In this document: positions 1 to 8,903 of the stretch, piece by piece
Numbering within the stretch: the first letter of the stretch is position 1
Layout of the letters: every line of letters begins with the position of its first letter
Origin: Chitinophagaceae bacterium
GTDB taxonomy: Bacteria > Bacteroidota > Bacteroidia > Chitinophagales > Chitinophagaceae
DNA length: 64,000 nucleotides
Assembly (NCBI GenBank): GCA_017307755.1
Contig: JAFKGQ010000012.1
Span: 558,001-622,000, forward strand
Direction of reading: 5' to 3'
Notes under the pieces: model-generated
The model's input: only the letters and a program-made list of their open reading frames with translations
What the model was told of the DNA's origin: nothing
The model's database searches: none
Position numbers and translations under genes: made by a program

Positions 1-1
1 G

Positions 2-526
2 CTTGACCCGCATTTTATGTTTAATAATTTTAGCGTATTGTCTGAATTGATAGCAGAGGATAAAGCGACGGCCATCGTTTTTCTTGAGAACATCTCCAGG
101 GTGTACCGGTACATGATCCTTAATTTGAATAAACATATCATTCAACTTGCGGATGAAATAAAATTTGTGGAGGCTTATATCTACTTAATAAAAATAAGGC
201 TGGGCGATCTTGTCTGTATCAATATTGATGTGTCTGCCCGTGCGCTCCTGAAAGGGATACCACCCATAACCTTACAATTGCTGATCGAAAATGCGATCAA
301 ACACAATATAGCGACAGAGGATAGTCCCTTACATATCTCAATAGGCATCGAGGGGGACAGACTGCAGGTGGTCAATAGTCTTCAGCGTATTAGCTATAAT
401 ATCCCTTCGGCGGGGATCGGACTTGAAAACATCAGCAACAGGTACCGGATACTGTCGGGGCGTCTGCCGGAAATAACAGAGACAAGCGAGGTGTTTTTAG
501 TAAGCCTTCCTTTGTTGGATTTTTAA
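2..526 (+). CDS. LytS-type sensor histidine kinase, C-terminal part (5' end outside window)
   Basis: This is the kinase half of a LytS/YehU-type sensor. The frame is open from base 2 and begins inside the phospho-acceptor box (L-D-P-H-F-M-F-N), where the His codon at 11-13 is the expected phosphorylation site of the His_kinase family. A short dimerisation helix follows, then an ATPase N-box (IENAIKHN) and a G-box (GIGLENI), so a GHKL ATP-binding fold is visible. The sensor and membrane domains lie upstream of the window. The LytTR regulator starts 12 bp after its stop and is the expected partner. The family passes phosphate to the Asp of that regulator at the inner membrane. The first ATG at 17 falls inside the H-box and is not a start. 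Confidence 0.9.
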   Translation, partial: LDPHFMFNNFSVLSELIAEDKATAIVFLENISRVYRYMILNLNKHIIQLADEIKFVEAYIYLIKIRLGDLVCINIDVSARALLKGIPPITLQLLIENAIKHNIATEDSPLHISIGIEGDRLQVVNSLQRISYNIPSAGIGLENISNRYRILSGRLPEITETSEVFLVSLPLLDF

Positions 527-537
527 ATCAGCCTTAC

Positions 538-1296
538 ATGAAAGTGCTTATTATTGAAGATGAACGATTAAATGCCAACAGGCTGCAGAAAATATTAATG
601 GAGATAAACCCGGAAATAGAGGTTGCCGGGATCCTGGTGAGTGTAGCCGACAGCATCAACTGGCTCAATACTCATCCCGAACCGGATATTATCCTGATGG
701 ATATACGATTATCGGATGGGTTGAGCTTTGACATTTTTACGCAAAAGAATGTCAGCTGTCCTGTGATCTTTACCACAGCATATGACGAATATGCGGTTAG
801 AGCTTTTAAGGCAAATGGGATCGACTATTTATTAAAGCCGGTTGAAAAAGAGGAGTTGCAGGCAGCGTTGCAGAAAGCGGAGAATAGCCGGTATTCCTCG
901 TTAAAGGAGTTAAGGGAATTGGTGAAATTGATAAAGGATAAGGCTGTTAGTTACAGAAGGCGATTTTTGTTGGCTCATAGAGATGAATACAAAACAATTG
1001 AAGTGAGCGATGTCGCTTTTATATTCTCGGAATCAAGAATAAGCCATCTCGTTTTGTCCAATGGGAGTATTGAGATCCTGACTGAAACCATGGATGACCT
1101 GGAAGGCGAGCTGGACCCGGGCGTTTTTTTTCGGGCCAGCAGACAATTTTTAATAACTGTCCAAAGTATCGAAGCCATTCACAATCATTTTAATGGCAGA
1201 TTGAAAGTATCCTTAAAAAAATTTCCTGACAAGGAAGTTCTTGTCAGTAAAGACAAAGCGCCTCTCTTCAAAAAATGGCTAAGCGAATGGCGCTGA
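538..1296 (+). CDS. LytTR-family response regulator
   Basis: A 252-residue two-domain response regulator. The N-terminal receiver (about 1-120) shows the acidic pocket (IIEDE), the phospho-acceptor Asp in DIILMDIRLSDG, the Thr/Ser switch in FTTAYDEYA, and the conserved Lys in YLLKPVEKEE. The C-terminal half (about 140-250) is a LytTR DNA-binding domain (FLLAHRDEYKTIEVSDVAFIF). It is co-transcribed with the kinase fragment just upstream. Targets cannot be told from the sequence. The lipoprotein gene 90 bp downstream on the same strand is one possibility. Confidence 0.93.
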   Translation: MKVLIIEDERLNANRLQKILMEINPEIEVAGILVSVADSINWLNTHPEPDIILMDIRLSDGLSFDIFTQKNVSCPVIFTTAYDEYAVRAFKANGIDYLLKPVEKEELQAALQKAENSRYSSLKELRELVKLIKDKAVSYRRRFLLAHRDEYKTIEVSDVAFIFSESRISHLVLSNGSIEILTETMDDLEGELDPGVFFRASRQFLITVQSIEAIHNHFNGRLKVSLKKFPDKEVLVSKDKAPLFKKWLSEWR

Positions 1297-1388
1297 CGCC
1301 GCAGGTCTGTTTTTTTTCTTAAAAAAATTTCCTTCCGGATAGGAATTACGGGGTGTTTGCTGTTTTACCATAATAAAACAATAATGTT

Positions 1389-2144
1389 ATGCGACTTGAG
1401 AGAATCTCATTCAAAGCCGTCGTCGTTATCTTGTTCCCGGCGGTCATAGTAAGCGCTTGTAAGAAAGATAAATCGTCTTCGCCACCACCTCCTGAGGAAA
1501 AGAAAAAATCATTTATCCAGGTGGTCAATGCAACTCCAAAAACGGGTGAACTGGAGGTGTCGCTTGATAATAAGACGATCGTTGCGAAAGTTGCATACCA
1601 TAGTCAACCCAACAGCTATGTCCAGTTTGAGCCAAAAGATAATATCCCTTTTAAGATAACAGGGCCGGATAAAAAGACAATTGCGGAAGGGAAATACACA
1701 TTTGATAAGGACAAGTATTACACCGTGTTTGCGTATGATACATTGAGCACCGATAAAAAAGTAAAGTATATCATTTTGAAAGATACTCTCCCTGATCCGG
1801 GCACAGGGAAAAGCAGCATTCGATTTTTGCATCTTTCTCCTGATGCGTCGCTGGTCAATATTGATATCTTTAAGGGAACTGACAGTCTGCGATTGGTCAC
1901 AGGCGGTTCATATATCGGCAGTACACCAAACACGGTTGCGTTATCAAATTTCAGCAAGATAGCCGCGGGTGATTACAGGGTTAAAGTAAAAGGTAAAACA
2001 AAGACCGGCGCTGATACGCTGTTGTTGAATATTTCTCCCGTGAAAGTAGAAGCAGGAAAAACTTTCACCTTATATCTGGGTGGGCTGGTAAAAGGTAAGG
2101 ACCCCCATAAAATAAGTGTACAGCTTTTGCAGCATAAGAAATAA
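1389..2144 (+). CDS. DUF4397-like secreted lipoprotein
   Basis: A 251-residue predicted lipoprotein. It has a basic N-terminus, a hydrophobic stretch and a lipobox ending at Cys24 (VSAC), followed by a charged, Pro-rich linker (KKDKSSSPPPPEEKKK). The mature part contains two similar all-beta units. The second has the sequence IRFLHLSPDASLVNIDIF, which is typical of DUF4397 domains. Such proteins are anchored in the outer or inner membrane of Bacteroidota and their function is unknown. The start at 1389 is preferred to the out-of-frame ATG at 1384 because it gives the signal peptide. A strong hairpin follows the stop codon. Confidence 0.75.
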   Translation: MRLERISFKAVVVILFPAVIVSACKKDKSSSPPPPEEKKKSFIQVVNATPKTGELEVSLDNKTIVAKVAYHSQPNSYVQFEPKDNIPFKITGPDKKTIAEGKYTFDKDKYYTVFAYDTLSTDKKVKYIILKDTLPDPGTGKSSIRFLHLSPDASLVNIDIFKGTDSLRLVTGGSYIGSTPNTVALSNFSKIAAGDYRVKVKGKTKTGADTLLLNISPVKVEAGKTFTLYLGGLVKGKDPHKISVQLLQHKK

Positions 2145-2170
2145 AAAGAGCCCCCGGCATTGCCGGGGGC
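2140..2170 (-). terminator. Rho-independent terminator, mainly for the minus-strand subtilase
   Basis: Perfect 10-bp arms (GCCCCCGGCA at 2150-2159 and its complement at 2161-2170) are separated by one base. On the minus strand the stem is followed by TCTTTTTATTT, a good U-tract. On the plus strand only a short T-run follows some distance away, so it probably serves both convergent genes but best fits the minus-strand one. Confidence 0.85.
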
Positions 2171-2188
2171 TGATGTAGAGGTCTTTTA

Positions 2189-4714
2189 TTATTGTTTGAT
2201 CAGCTTGATCGTTTTTGTAAATCCTCCCTGTTCCACCTTCAGGAAGTAAACGCCCGGTTTGTAGCTGCCGGCATCTATATCTATGACACCGCTGGGTTGT
2301 GCCACCAGTCTGACCTGTAGTTGCCGTCCGTCGGCGCTATACAGTCCCAGCCGGGTCTGTTGCTGTCCGGCCAGCGAGAGGTACAGACGGAAGGTATTGG
2401 GCGAGGGGTTGGGATACACTTCCGCAACATTTAGGGGTTTGTCGGTGGGTGTCATCATCCTAGCTGTTTCCCCGCCGATCAGTTTGTCGCTGTTGGCGGC
2501 GGAGACGACATCCTTGCCGCATTTAGCTCCGCTGCCGTAGGCGAGGTCCAGTCTTGTGAATCCGAAGTTATCCTCCCAGTCGATGATGGCGATGGAGGGC
2601 AGTGGTATATTTTTTATCGACAAGGCATCGGTGGAGAACGTTGTTTCGCCGGGCTGGGCTAGGAGGCTGCCGTGCTGGTTGGACCCTATTAATATCCAAT
2701 CCACGTTTACTTCGAAGGGATTGGGGTTGACGATCTTCCAGTTACGGGTATGGGTCGGATCGTCGGAGCACAGTGGTTCTATTTCCAGGTTCTTTACAAA
2801 CAGATGGGGGAATTTCACATCTCCCACTGACTTATCAGCTGTGATAAAGCCGGCGCCTGTTGCAAAATCAAATCCTTTGTCAAAGCCATCGGTGTACGGG
2901 TCGTCCATATCCACTGCGTGGGCGCCGAGTATGCCTTTTATCTGTGCTGGCTTGAGCGTATGCAGTTTTTGCGCATCGATCATCAGCGCGGCTACGCCGG
3001 CGGCGTGGGGGGCGGCTGCTGAGGTCCCGAAGAAATGAGGCAGCGTATCTTTAGCCTGTGGAAGCACCTGGCCAAAGAAGGAGGTATTGGCCCCGTCGGG
3101 TGCTGTGATGTCCGGTTTTTTACGGATCAGCGGGGCGATACGATTGCCGGATATATCATAGTAGTTTGCTACGCCGCCTCTGGAGGAAAAGCCTTCCACG
3201 CGCGGGGTGTCTACCCCGTATGCGGGTGTTTCCAGATAATATGCAGCTGCCGTAGCGATGGCGCCATCCGCTTTTGCGTGGCCCACCAGGGTGGGGGAGA
3301 GGATGCCCGGGATGGGGTTTTTTGTCAGGTAGAAGAGCGCGTCGTTGTACAGGATATATTTCAGCCGGGTGACGTCAGGGCCGGTGAATTTTACGATCAG
3401 CAGATAGAAAGTAGGGTTGTTGGTATTGTTGAAGTAGCCGAACACTTCTATGGGGTCGCCGCTGAGGATATTATTAGAAGTGCCGCCGGCAACGACCTGG
3501 AGGTCACTGTTCAGCAGATAGATATCAAAATCCGTCGTGCATCCGACGCCGCTGGCGGAGAAAGAGGACTGGTCCCATTGAAAGGAGGAGATGATCGATC
3601 CGCCGGGTGGGATATAGATGGGCTGGAAATAGCGGGCAGGCGTACCTGGGCCGCTGAAGTTATGCGCTGTGCCGTTGCCGGGACCCAGGGGTTCGACGGT
3701 GGTGGGTCTGTATTCGCTTTCGTATGAGCGGATGCTGGAATTGCCGGCGGCGGAGAAATAGGTTACTCCCCGGCTTTTCACCTGGTCCACTGCCTGGGCG
3801 ATGATGCCGTCCTGGAAGTAAGGTTCGGCGTAGTAGAGCACGTCGTCCGTGATGACATCACAGCCGGCGTCGGCCAGTTTGATGATACCCTGGGCAAAAT
3901 CCGCCTGTCCGTCGTTGGCTGTATGGAAGGCCAGTTGGGCGCCGGGCGCTACGTCATGGAGGATCTCCGCCATGGCCCTTCCCTCGTCGTCGCCGCCCGA
4001 GTCCAGGTCTTTCAGCACCCGTACGGGTTTTCTGTAACCAAAGGGGTTCCCCGGGCCGGGCAATTCGCCGGCGGCCACGCCTTTTGCGGCGCCGCCGAGG
4101 TTATTATAGCTGTTGGACAGGATACCGACCATCACACCGGAGCCATCCACCTTGTATTTTTTTCGCGCCAGTGTTGACCGCTGGGCTGTATCGCCCTGGT
4201 CGCCCACGGGCGGGGCTGGTTTGGGTTTGGGTAGATAGCCCAGGGTGTTGACAGGCTGGGTGACATGCAAGGGCTTGTAGGCGGGTTTTACAAAGCGGAT
4301 AGTGGAGGCCGACTCCATCTGGGGCAGGGAGTTGATAGGCATCAGCCCGGAGATCACCCGTCCATAGGCGGCCTTGAATTCAAAGCCCATTTTTTGTAGC
4401 TCTGTCCGGGTGGCCTGGGCGTCCCCTTTTACCGTCACATCCACTACTATCTTATCTCCTTTTATCTGGAGATAGGCATTCATGGCGTCTTCGGGTAAAG
4501 TGGGTTTTCTGGTGGACTGTACGACCTTGGCGCGGGCTCCTCTGTCGTCGTACAGTCTTTTCAGTTCGGGACTAAGTTTAGAAGATGTTTTCGGGGGTAT
4601 CAGGATGGGCGTTGTTCCATTTGCCTCAGGGTCTCCTTTCACCTGAGCGTGGAGAGAGAGGGAGGAGAAGGTAACAGAGGCCAATACAGTAAGACATAGT
4701 AGTTTTCTGTTCAT
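2189..4714 (-). CDS. Secreted S8/S53-like serine protease with T9SS sorting domain
   Basis: An 841-residue secreted protease. It has a signal peptide (to about residue 23, ending HAQ), a propeptide-like region, a subtilase fold (about 180-640), a beta region, and a C-terminal T9SS type A-like sorting domain (VYPNPSPNTF ... GVYFLKVEQGG ... KTIKLIKQ). The nucleophile is clear: GTSAAAPHAAG with Ser565. The other two sites are unusual. The position of the catalytic Asp reads GILSNSYNN (Asn201), and the classical HGT box is replaced by DEGRAMAEI (Glu244), as in subtilases that drift towards the sedolisin (S53)-like group. It may be active with a different triad or be a binding protein. It lies 49 bp behind the propeller/lyase gene, probably in one operon. 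Confidence 0.85.
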   Translation of the reverse strand: MNRKLLCLTVLASVTFSSLSLHAQVKGDPEANGTTPILIPPKTSSKLSPELKRLYDDRGARAKVVQSTRKPTLPEDAMNAYLQIKGDKIVVDVTVKGDAQATRTELQKMGFEFKAAYGRVISGLMPINSLPQMESASTIRFVKPAYKPLHVTQPVNTLGYLPKPKPAPPVGDQGDTAQRSTLARKKYKVDGSGVMVGILSNSYNNLGGAAKGVAAGELPGPGNPFGYRKPVRVLKDLDSGGDDEGRAMAEILHDVAPGAQLAFHTANDGQADFAQGIIKLADAGCDVITDDVLYYAEPYFQDGIIAQAVDQVKSRGVTYFSAAGNSSIRSYESEYRPTTVEPLGPGNGTAHNFSGPGTPARYFQPIYIPPGGSIISSFQWDQSSFSASGVGCTTDFDIYLLNSDLQVVAGGTSNNILSGDPIEVFGYFNNTNNPTFYLLIVKFTGPDVTRLKYILYNDALFYLTKNPIPGILSPTLVGHAKADGAIATAAAYYLETPAYGVDTPRVEGFSSRGGVANYYDISGNRIAPLIRKKPDITAPDGANTSFFGQVLPQAKDTLPHFFGTSAAAPHAAGVAALMIDAQKLHTLKPAQIKGILGAHAVDMDDPYTDGFDKGFDFATGAGFITADKSVGDVKFPHLFVKNLEIEPLCSDDPTHTRNWKIVNPNPFEVNVDWILIGSNQHGSLLAQPGETTFSTDALSIKNIPLPSIAIIDWEDNFGFTRLDLAYGSGAKCGKDVVSAANSDKLIGGETARMMTPTDKPLNVAEVYPNPSPNTFRLYLSLAGQQQTRLGLYSADGRQLQVRLVAQPSGVIDIDAGSYKPGVYFLKVEQGGFTKTIKLIKQ

Positions 4715-4763
4715 ATGCAGTGGGTTTAATGATTAATGCTCACCGCATAAGGTACATTATTTT

Positions 4764-6731
4764 CTAATAGGGGAAATGGGGAATTTGCCCGCCTGCAAGC
4801 GTAACTGCGTATTCCTTGTATTGGGGTTCCTTGTATGCCACCCAGGCTTCCATCAGCAGTTTGGAGAAATCCTTATTGTTGTATGGTGAGATCTCCTGGT
4901 ATTCCCATTTCTTCTCCCCCATGGCGTAGGGGCGCAGCCAGTCCAGTGCAGTGTGGATGCCGGCTCCTCCCTTATTTTGGTAATTCCAAAGATCGACGTT
5001 TACCCGTGAGGCAATTTTTGACAGATTGAAAAAGGCCTGGAGGTTGTAGGCGCTGTAGTGCATGGAGTTGGTCCTGCGCAGCTCCTGCGGCATTCTTCCA
5101 TCCGGCTCGATCTGGCTTTCTACGCGTGCCTTGCCTTCCTCGGCCAGTTCCTTTGCTTTGACCTTGTCGCCTATGAACAGGGCGTAGTCGGATGCCTGGG
5201 CGAGGAACCAGACGCCGTGATTATTTTTTGCATGATGTTCTTCATTACCTTTCTGGCTGGTGAGCATCCATTGGAGGTACCCGTTGTACCAGCTTTTGAC
5301 CCCTGCCGCATCCGCGGCTGTCCAGGAGGGAGCGCCTTCCAGCAATCCCTCTGCGTCGGCGATACCCATGAGGGCGATGGTTTCGATGATACCGATGCCC
5401 CTTCCGTCATTGACGCCGGGGACGGCCTGTCCGTATTCCAGATGGGGGGTCATACGGCTGCTGTCTTCCAGGAACCATCTTCTCAGCAGTTGGGCGGCTT
5501 TGGCGGCGTACTTTTCTTCTCCTGTGAAATACCAGGCCAGCGCCAGGGTTTGAGAGGCTGTCTCTAATTTGCCGATGTAGGTGCGGTCGGTGATCTTGTA
5601 AATCTCCGGGTTACGCTGTCCATCAAGACTTTTATAAGGCAGACCATTCGGCTTGCTGCTGTCGTACCAGAAATAGGGCGCCTGGCTCATGTAGTCGTGC
5701 TTGTTGCCGCTGGGTGGAGTGCGTTGTTTGAACATGACGGAGACAGGCTGCATGTCGAGCAACTGGTCGGCCTGCTGACGGATCTGCGTAACATATTCTA
5801 CGGCGCCGGGGTTTTGGGAGGCAGCCCCTTCTTTTAGTTGAGCGAGCGTCTCTGCGTCCATCAGGAGCACGTTGGGTTTCGCCGTCCCGGTAGTTCCGGT
5901 GAATTTCAGCCGGTAGGCGGCCACGGTTTTTGCATTGAAGCCGGGCACGTACAGGATCTTTGCGGACTTGTCATAATAGATATCGGCGGTATTTTTTTTG
6001 GCCAGGTGCGTATCCAGCAGAAGGTCTTTTTTGCCGTCCGCATGTACGTAATATATAAAACCTACCCATTCTGAAACGATGAGATCGCCATTGCCGGCTT
6101 CTTCCACGCCATCGCCGCCATTGGGCAGGGTGGTGATCGTGCGGGTCCTGCCTGCGGCATCGGCAATGATCACTTCCTTACGGGCCAGGATGTACAGGTT
6201 GTCGCCGCTGGCCTTTAGCCCATTGACGCCGTTGAGGTCCTGCATATACAGTCGCGGGACATCATTTTCGATCTTATAGATCTTTCCCGTCTTTGAGTCC
6301 GGCACATACACGGCGCCTTTTTTATCTACCGTGATATCGTTTAGTCCCTGCGCCCCTTCGATGGGTATCTTTTTTTCGATCTTACCGTGTGTGATGTTGA
6401 TGACCACGACTTCTGTGATATCGGCTACGAATAGCCTGTTGCGGACAAGACCCATGCCTTTGGGGGCATTGAGCCCTGTGATCCAGTCGCCGTTGTAGCG
6501 CTTGCCGTCTGTGCCCAGCCGGCCTACGCCTCCTTTACCATCCGCGTCCCATCCTCCTCCGTCGATGAGGGATACGTACAGCCCTTTCCCTGTGGGGTCA
6601 GGAAGCACGGATTCCGGAACAGCGACGATCGTATCCGTTTCCCATATTTTTTCCAGTGCGGGGGTTTGTGCTTGTATGATGACAGGCAGACAAAGGCTCA
6701 GAATAGCCAGGATGGCAAGTTGTTTGTTCAT
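4764..6731 (-). CDS. Secreted NHL/SMP-30-type propeller fused to an alginate-lyase domain
   Basis: A 655-residue two-domain secreted protein. After a signal peptide (ending IIQAQ) comes a beta-propeller of the SMP-30/NHL type (about 25-280; repeats such as GLNDITVDKKGAVYVPDSKTG and NGLKASGDNLYIL). From about 310 to the end it matches the alginate lyase superfamily PF05426: HDYMSQAPYFWYD, PYKSLDGQRNPE, GQAVPGVNDGRGIGIIET, KNNHGVWFLAQASDYAL and RTNSMHYSAYNLQAF. The NNH and the Tyr/His residues are those used by this superfamily. It should cleave a uronic-acid polysaccharide outside the cytoplasm; the true substrate is unknown. The AraC gene 29 bp upstream on the same strand is a likely regulator. 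Single-domain lyases of this family are usual, so the propeller fusion is odd. Confidence 0.85.
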   Translation of the reverse strand: MNKQLAILAILSLCLPVIIQAQTPALEKIWETDTIVAVPESVLPDPTGKGLYVSLIDGGGWDADGKGGVGRLGTDGKRYNGDWITGLNAPKGMGLVRNRLFVADITEVVVINITHGKIEKKIPIEGAQGLNDITVDKKGAVYVPDSKTGKIYKIENDVPRLYMQDLNGVNGLKASGDNLYILARKEVIIADAAGRTRTITTLPNGGDGVEEAGNGDLIVSEWVGFIYYVHADGKKDLLLDTHLAKKNTADIYYDKSAKILYVPGFNAKTVAAYRLKFTGTTGTAKPNVLLMDAETLAQLKEGAASQNPGAVEYVTQIRQQADQLLDMQPVSVMFKQRTPPSGNKHDYMSQAPYFWYDSSKPNGLPYKSLDGQRNPEIYKITDRTYIGKLETASQTLALAWYFTGEEKYAAKAAQLLRRWFLEDSSRMTPHLEYGQAVPGVNDGRGIGIIETIALMGIADAEGLLEGAPSWTAADAAGVKSWYNGYLQWMLTSQKGNEEHHAKNNHGVWFLAQASDYALFIGDKVKAKELAEEGKARVESQIEPDGRMPQELRRTNSMHYSAYNLQAFFNLSKIASRVNVDLWNYQNKGGAGIHTALDWLRPYAMGEKKWEYQEISPYNNKDFSKLLMEAWVAYKEPQYKEYAVTLAGGQIPHFPY

Positions 6732-6760
6732 TACCGTTTTTTTTCAATATAAATTTAACC

Positions 6761-7678
6761 TCAGGCCCTGTATTTTCCTCTTTTCCCCACACTCATTTTT
6801 TGCAATGTGCAGGCTGTGGTGAACTCCCGTTGATAGCCCAGTGGGCTTTTGCCTGTGATCAGTTTGAAATACTTGTAAAAGCTGGTGAAATTGTTAAACC
6901 CGCTCTCATAGCACAGCTGTTTGATACTGAGATTGTTTTCGATCAGCAGCTTGCAGGCGTGGCCCACTCTTATCTCGATGAGGAATCGGGAGTAGGTCTT
7001 TCTGGTCCTGGATTTGAAAAATCGGCAGAAGGAATTTGGGCTGATATTTGCCACTGCCGAAATTTCTTCCAGTTGTATAGGACGTTTGAAATGCTTTAGG
7101 CTATATTCATAGATCGTATTGATCCGCTCGTATTCCACCTCCTGGAAGTTATGACGGAAGCCGATGGATGAGAGGGGTTTTGTCTGTTCGGATGCGGCGA
7201 TGATGTACAAGGCTTCCATAAGCAGGAGCAGACGGTGCATCCCATCCGCCTCTATAATCCTCTCCAGGATATCGGCTACCTTCCTGCGGGCTTCTCCTTC
7301 TATCTGCAACCCTCTTTTTGCCTTCTCCAGCATATTTTTCAGGTGAAGTGTTTCCGGCAGATGCATAAATGTTTCTCCGCAGAAGTTCTCGCAGAAATGA
7401 GCGACGCGTACGTCGGCCGAAACATCCGTGTATTCTTCAAAATAAGCGTCGTCAAATCGCCAGTAGTGAGGAAGGTTGGGGCCCACCAGCACCACGTCCC
7501 CGGCCTTGAATCGCCGCATGCTGTCACCTACGAACTGGGTGCCTTGTCCCTTTTTAAAATGTATTAATTCCACCTCCGTATGAAAATGCCAACGATTGTT
7601 GACATATGGAACGAGATCCCGTCGTACGCTGAAAGAGTGTCCGGGTTCCCTGGAAACTTTAAGCAGTTGAGGTCTCAT
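6761..7678 (-). CDS. AraC-family transcriptional regulator
   Basis: A 305-residue regulator. The N-terminal half is a cupin-like sensor domain (WHFHTEVELIHFKKGQG ... GDVVLVGPNLPHYW), and the C-terminal 100 residues carry two helix-turn-helix motifs of the AraC/XylS type (IQLEEISAVANISPNSFCRFFK and IKQLCYESGFNNFTSFYKYFK, then TGKSPLGYQREF). It is transcribed into the propeller/lyase gene 29 bp downstream, so it probably controls that gene in response to a sugar. It stands head to head with a LacI regulator across a 208-bp intergenic region that has an operator-like palindrome. Confidence 0.93.
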   Translation of the reverse strand: MRPQLLKVSREPGHSFSVRRDLVPYVNNRWHFHTEVELIHFKKGQGTQFVGDSMRRFKAGDVVLVGPNLPHYWRFDDAYFEEYTDVSADVRVAHFCENFCGETFMHLPETLHLKNMLEKAKRGLQIEGEARRKVADILERIIEADGMHRLLLLMEALYIIAASEQTKPLSSIGFRHNFQEVEYERINTIYEYSLKHFKRPIQLEEISAVANISPNSFCRFFKSRTRKTYSRFLIEIRVGHACKLLIENNLSIKQLCYESGFNNFTSFYKYFKLITGKSPLGYQREFTTACTLQKMSVGKRGKYRA

Positions 7679-7760
7679 ATAATAAGGGTTTTGTTTTATG
7701 TCGTAAGAACTATTGTCAAGTTGGAGAAAATTGCGATCATACCCGCTACTGCAGGGGTAC

Positions 7761-7814
7761 TTTATTTACGGAAACGGTTGCATGAAGCTGAACTACAACG
7801 TTTTCGTAAATAAA
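7761..7814. promoter_or_regulatory. Operator-like imperfect inverted repeat between AraC and LacI genes
   Basis: The left arm TTTATTTACGGAAACGGTTG (7761-7780) and the complement of the right arm (7796-7814) match over 19 positions with one mismatch and one extra base, around a 15-base centre. Each arm also holds an even CG-centred core (AAACGGTT, AACGTTTT) like the operators of LacI-family repressors. The site lies 73 bp before the LacI start, so self-regulation plus control of the divergent AraC operon is plausible. There is no T-run, so it is not a terminator. Confidence 0.6.
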
Positions 7815-7886
7815 ATTGAAATGCCTGCGAAGTTTGACTAATTTTCTGGTGTCCATGCCATTCAAAACAAGTGTTATTGCCTGCCA

Positions 7887-8897
7887 ATGAATACGGTTAA
7901 TCTGAAGCAACTTGCAAAAGAACTGAATCTCTCAGTATCCACTGTATCCCGGGCCCTGCGGGATAGTTGGGAGATCAGCACGCCGACAAAACAAAGGGTC
8001 TTCGACCTGGCCAAGAAGATGAATTTCCAGCCTAATCCTTATGCCAGCAGTCTCCGTAAGCACCGGAGCCGTACTATTGCAGTAGTTATCCCTGAAGTTG
8101 CCAATAACTTTTTTGCGCTTGCGATCAAGGGCATCGAAACCATTGCGAGGGAGAAGGGTTATCATGTCCTTATCTATCTTACAAATGAGGATTGTGGTGA
8201 GGAGGTATCGGTAGCAGCCAATCTGCAAAGCGGCCGTGTGGACGGCGTGATCCTTTCTCTTTCCGAACAGACGAGGGATGTACGGCATCTTCTTGAATTG
8301 CAGCAGCGGAATGTTCCCCTGGTATTTTTTGATCGTGTATGTGACAGCATCGAAGCTCCGAAGGTCGTCACCAACGACTACGAAAGCGGGTTTGTCGCTA
8401 CCGAGCACCTGATCAAAGCGGGCTGCCGCAGGATCGCCCATCTCACTATTTCCATGGACCTGTCCATTTCCCATAAAAGGATGAAGGGCTATACGGATGG
8501 CCTTCTCCGTTATGATCTGCCTTTTGACGAGGAAATGGTCATTCATTGCGAGGATGATGAGGAGAGCATTTACAGGAAGATACGCGCATTACTCTCTTCA
8601 GAGAAGAGGCCGGATGGGATATTCGCATCAGTGGAGAAGCTGGCTGTCCAGGTATATCATGTCTGTCGTGAATTGGGGCTGGATATTCCGAAGGATGTAA
8701 AGGTCCTTGGGTTCTCCAATCTGGTGACGGCAAGTCTGCTGAACCCTGCATTGACGACCATCTCACAGCCGGCTTATGAGATGGGTAAAGAGGCGGCTAC
8801 TATCTTATTCAGACGCCTGGAGAAGAAATATATCGTCGTGCCGGATGACCGTGTCATATTGCCTGCCAGATTAGAGGTCCGCAGTTCCACTATTTGA
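7887..8897 (+). CDS. LacI-family transcriptional regulator
   Basis: A 336-residue repressor. It begins with the typical LacI helix-turn-helix and hinge (VNLKQLAKELNLSVSTVSRALRD ... FQPNPYASSLRKHRSRTIAVVIP), followed by a periplasmic-binding-protein-like effector domain (about 60-330; NNFFALAIKGIETIAREKGY, RVDGVILSLS, FFDRVC, HLIKAGCRRIAHLT, PDGIFAS, LTTISQPAYEMGKEAA). Such proteins bind a sugar or sugar phosphate and control carbohydrate genes. It is divergent from the AraC-lyase-protease group and has a palindrome upstream. The stop lies 6 bp from the end of the convergent monooxygenase gene. Confidence 0.95.
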   Translation: MNTVNLKQLAKELNLSVSTVSRALRDSWEISTPTKQRVFDLAKKMNFQPNPYASSLRKHRSRTIAVVIPEVANNFFALAIKGIETIAREKGYHVLIYLTNEDCGEEVSVAANLQSGRVDGVILSLSEQTRDVRHLLELQQRNVPLVFFDRVCDSIEAPKVVTNDYESGFVATEHLIKAGCRRIAHLTISMDLSISHKRMKGYTDGLLRYDLPFDEEMVIHCEDDEESIYRKIRALLSSEKRPDGIFASVEKLAVQVYHVCRELGLDIPKDVKVLGFSNLVTASLLNPALTTISQPAYEMGKEAATILFRRLEKKYIVVPDDRVILPARLEVRSSTI

Positions 8898-8903
8898 GAT
8901 ACG

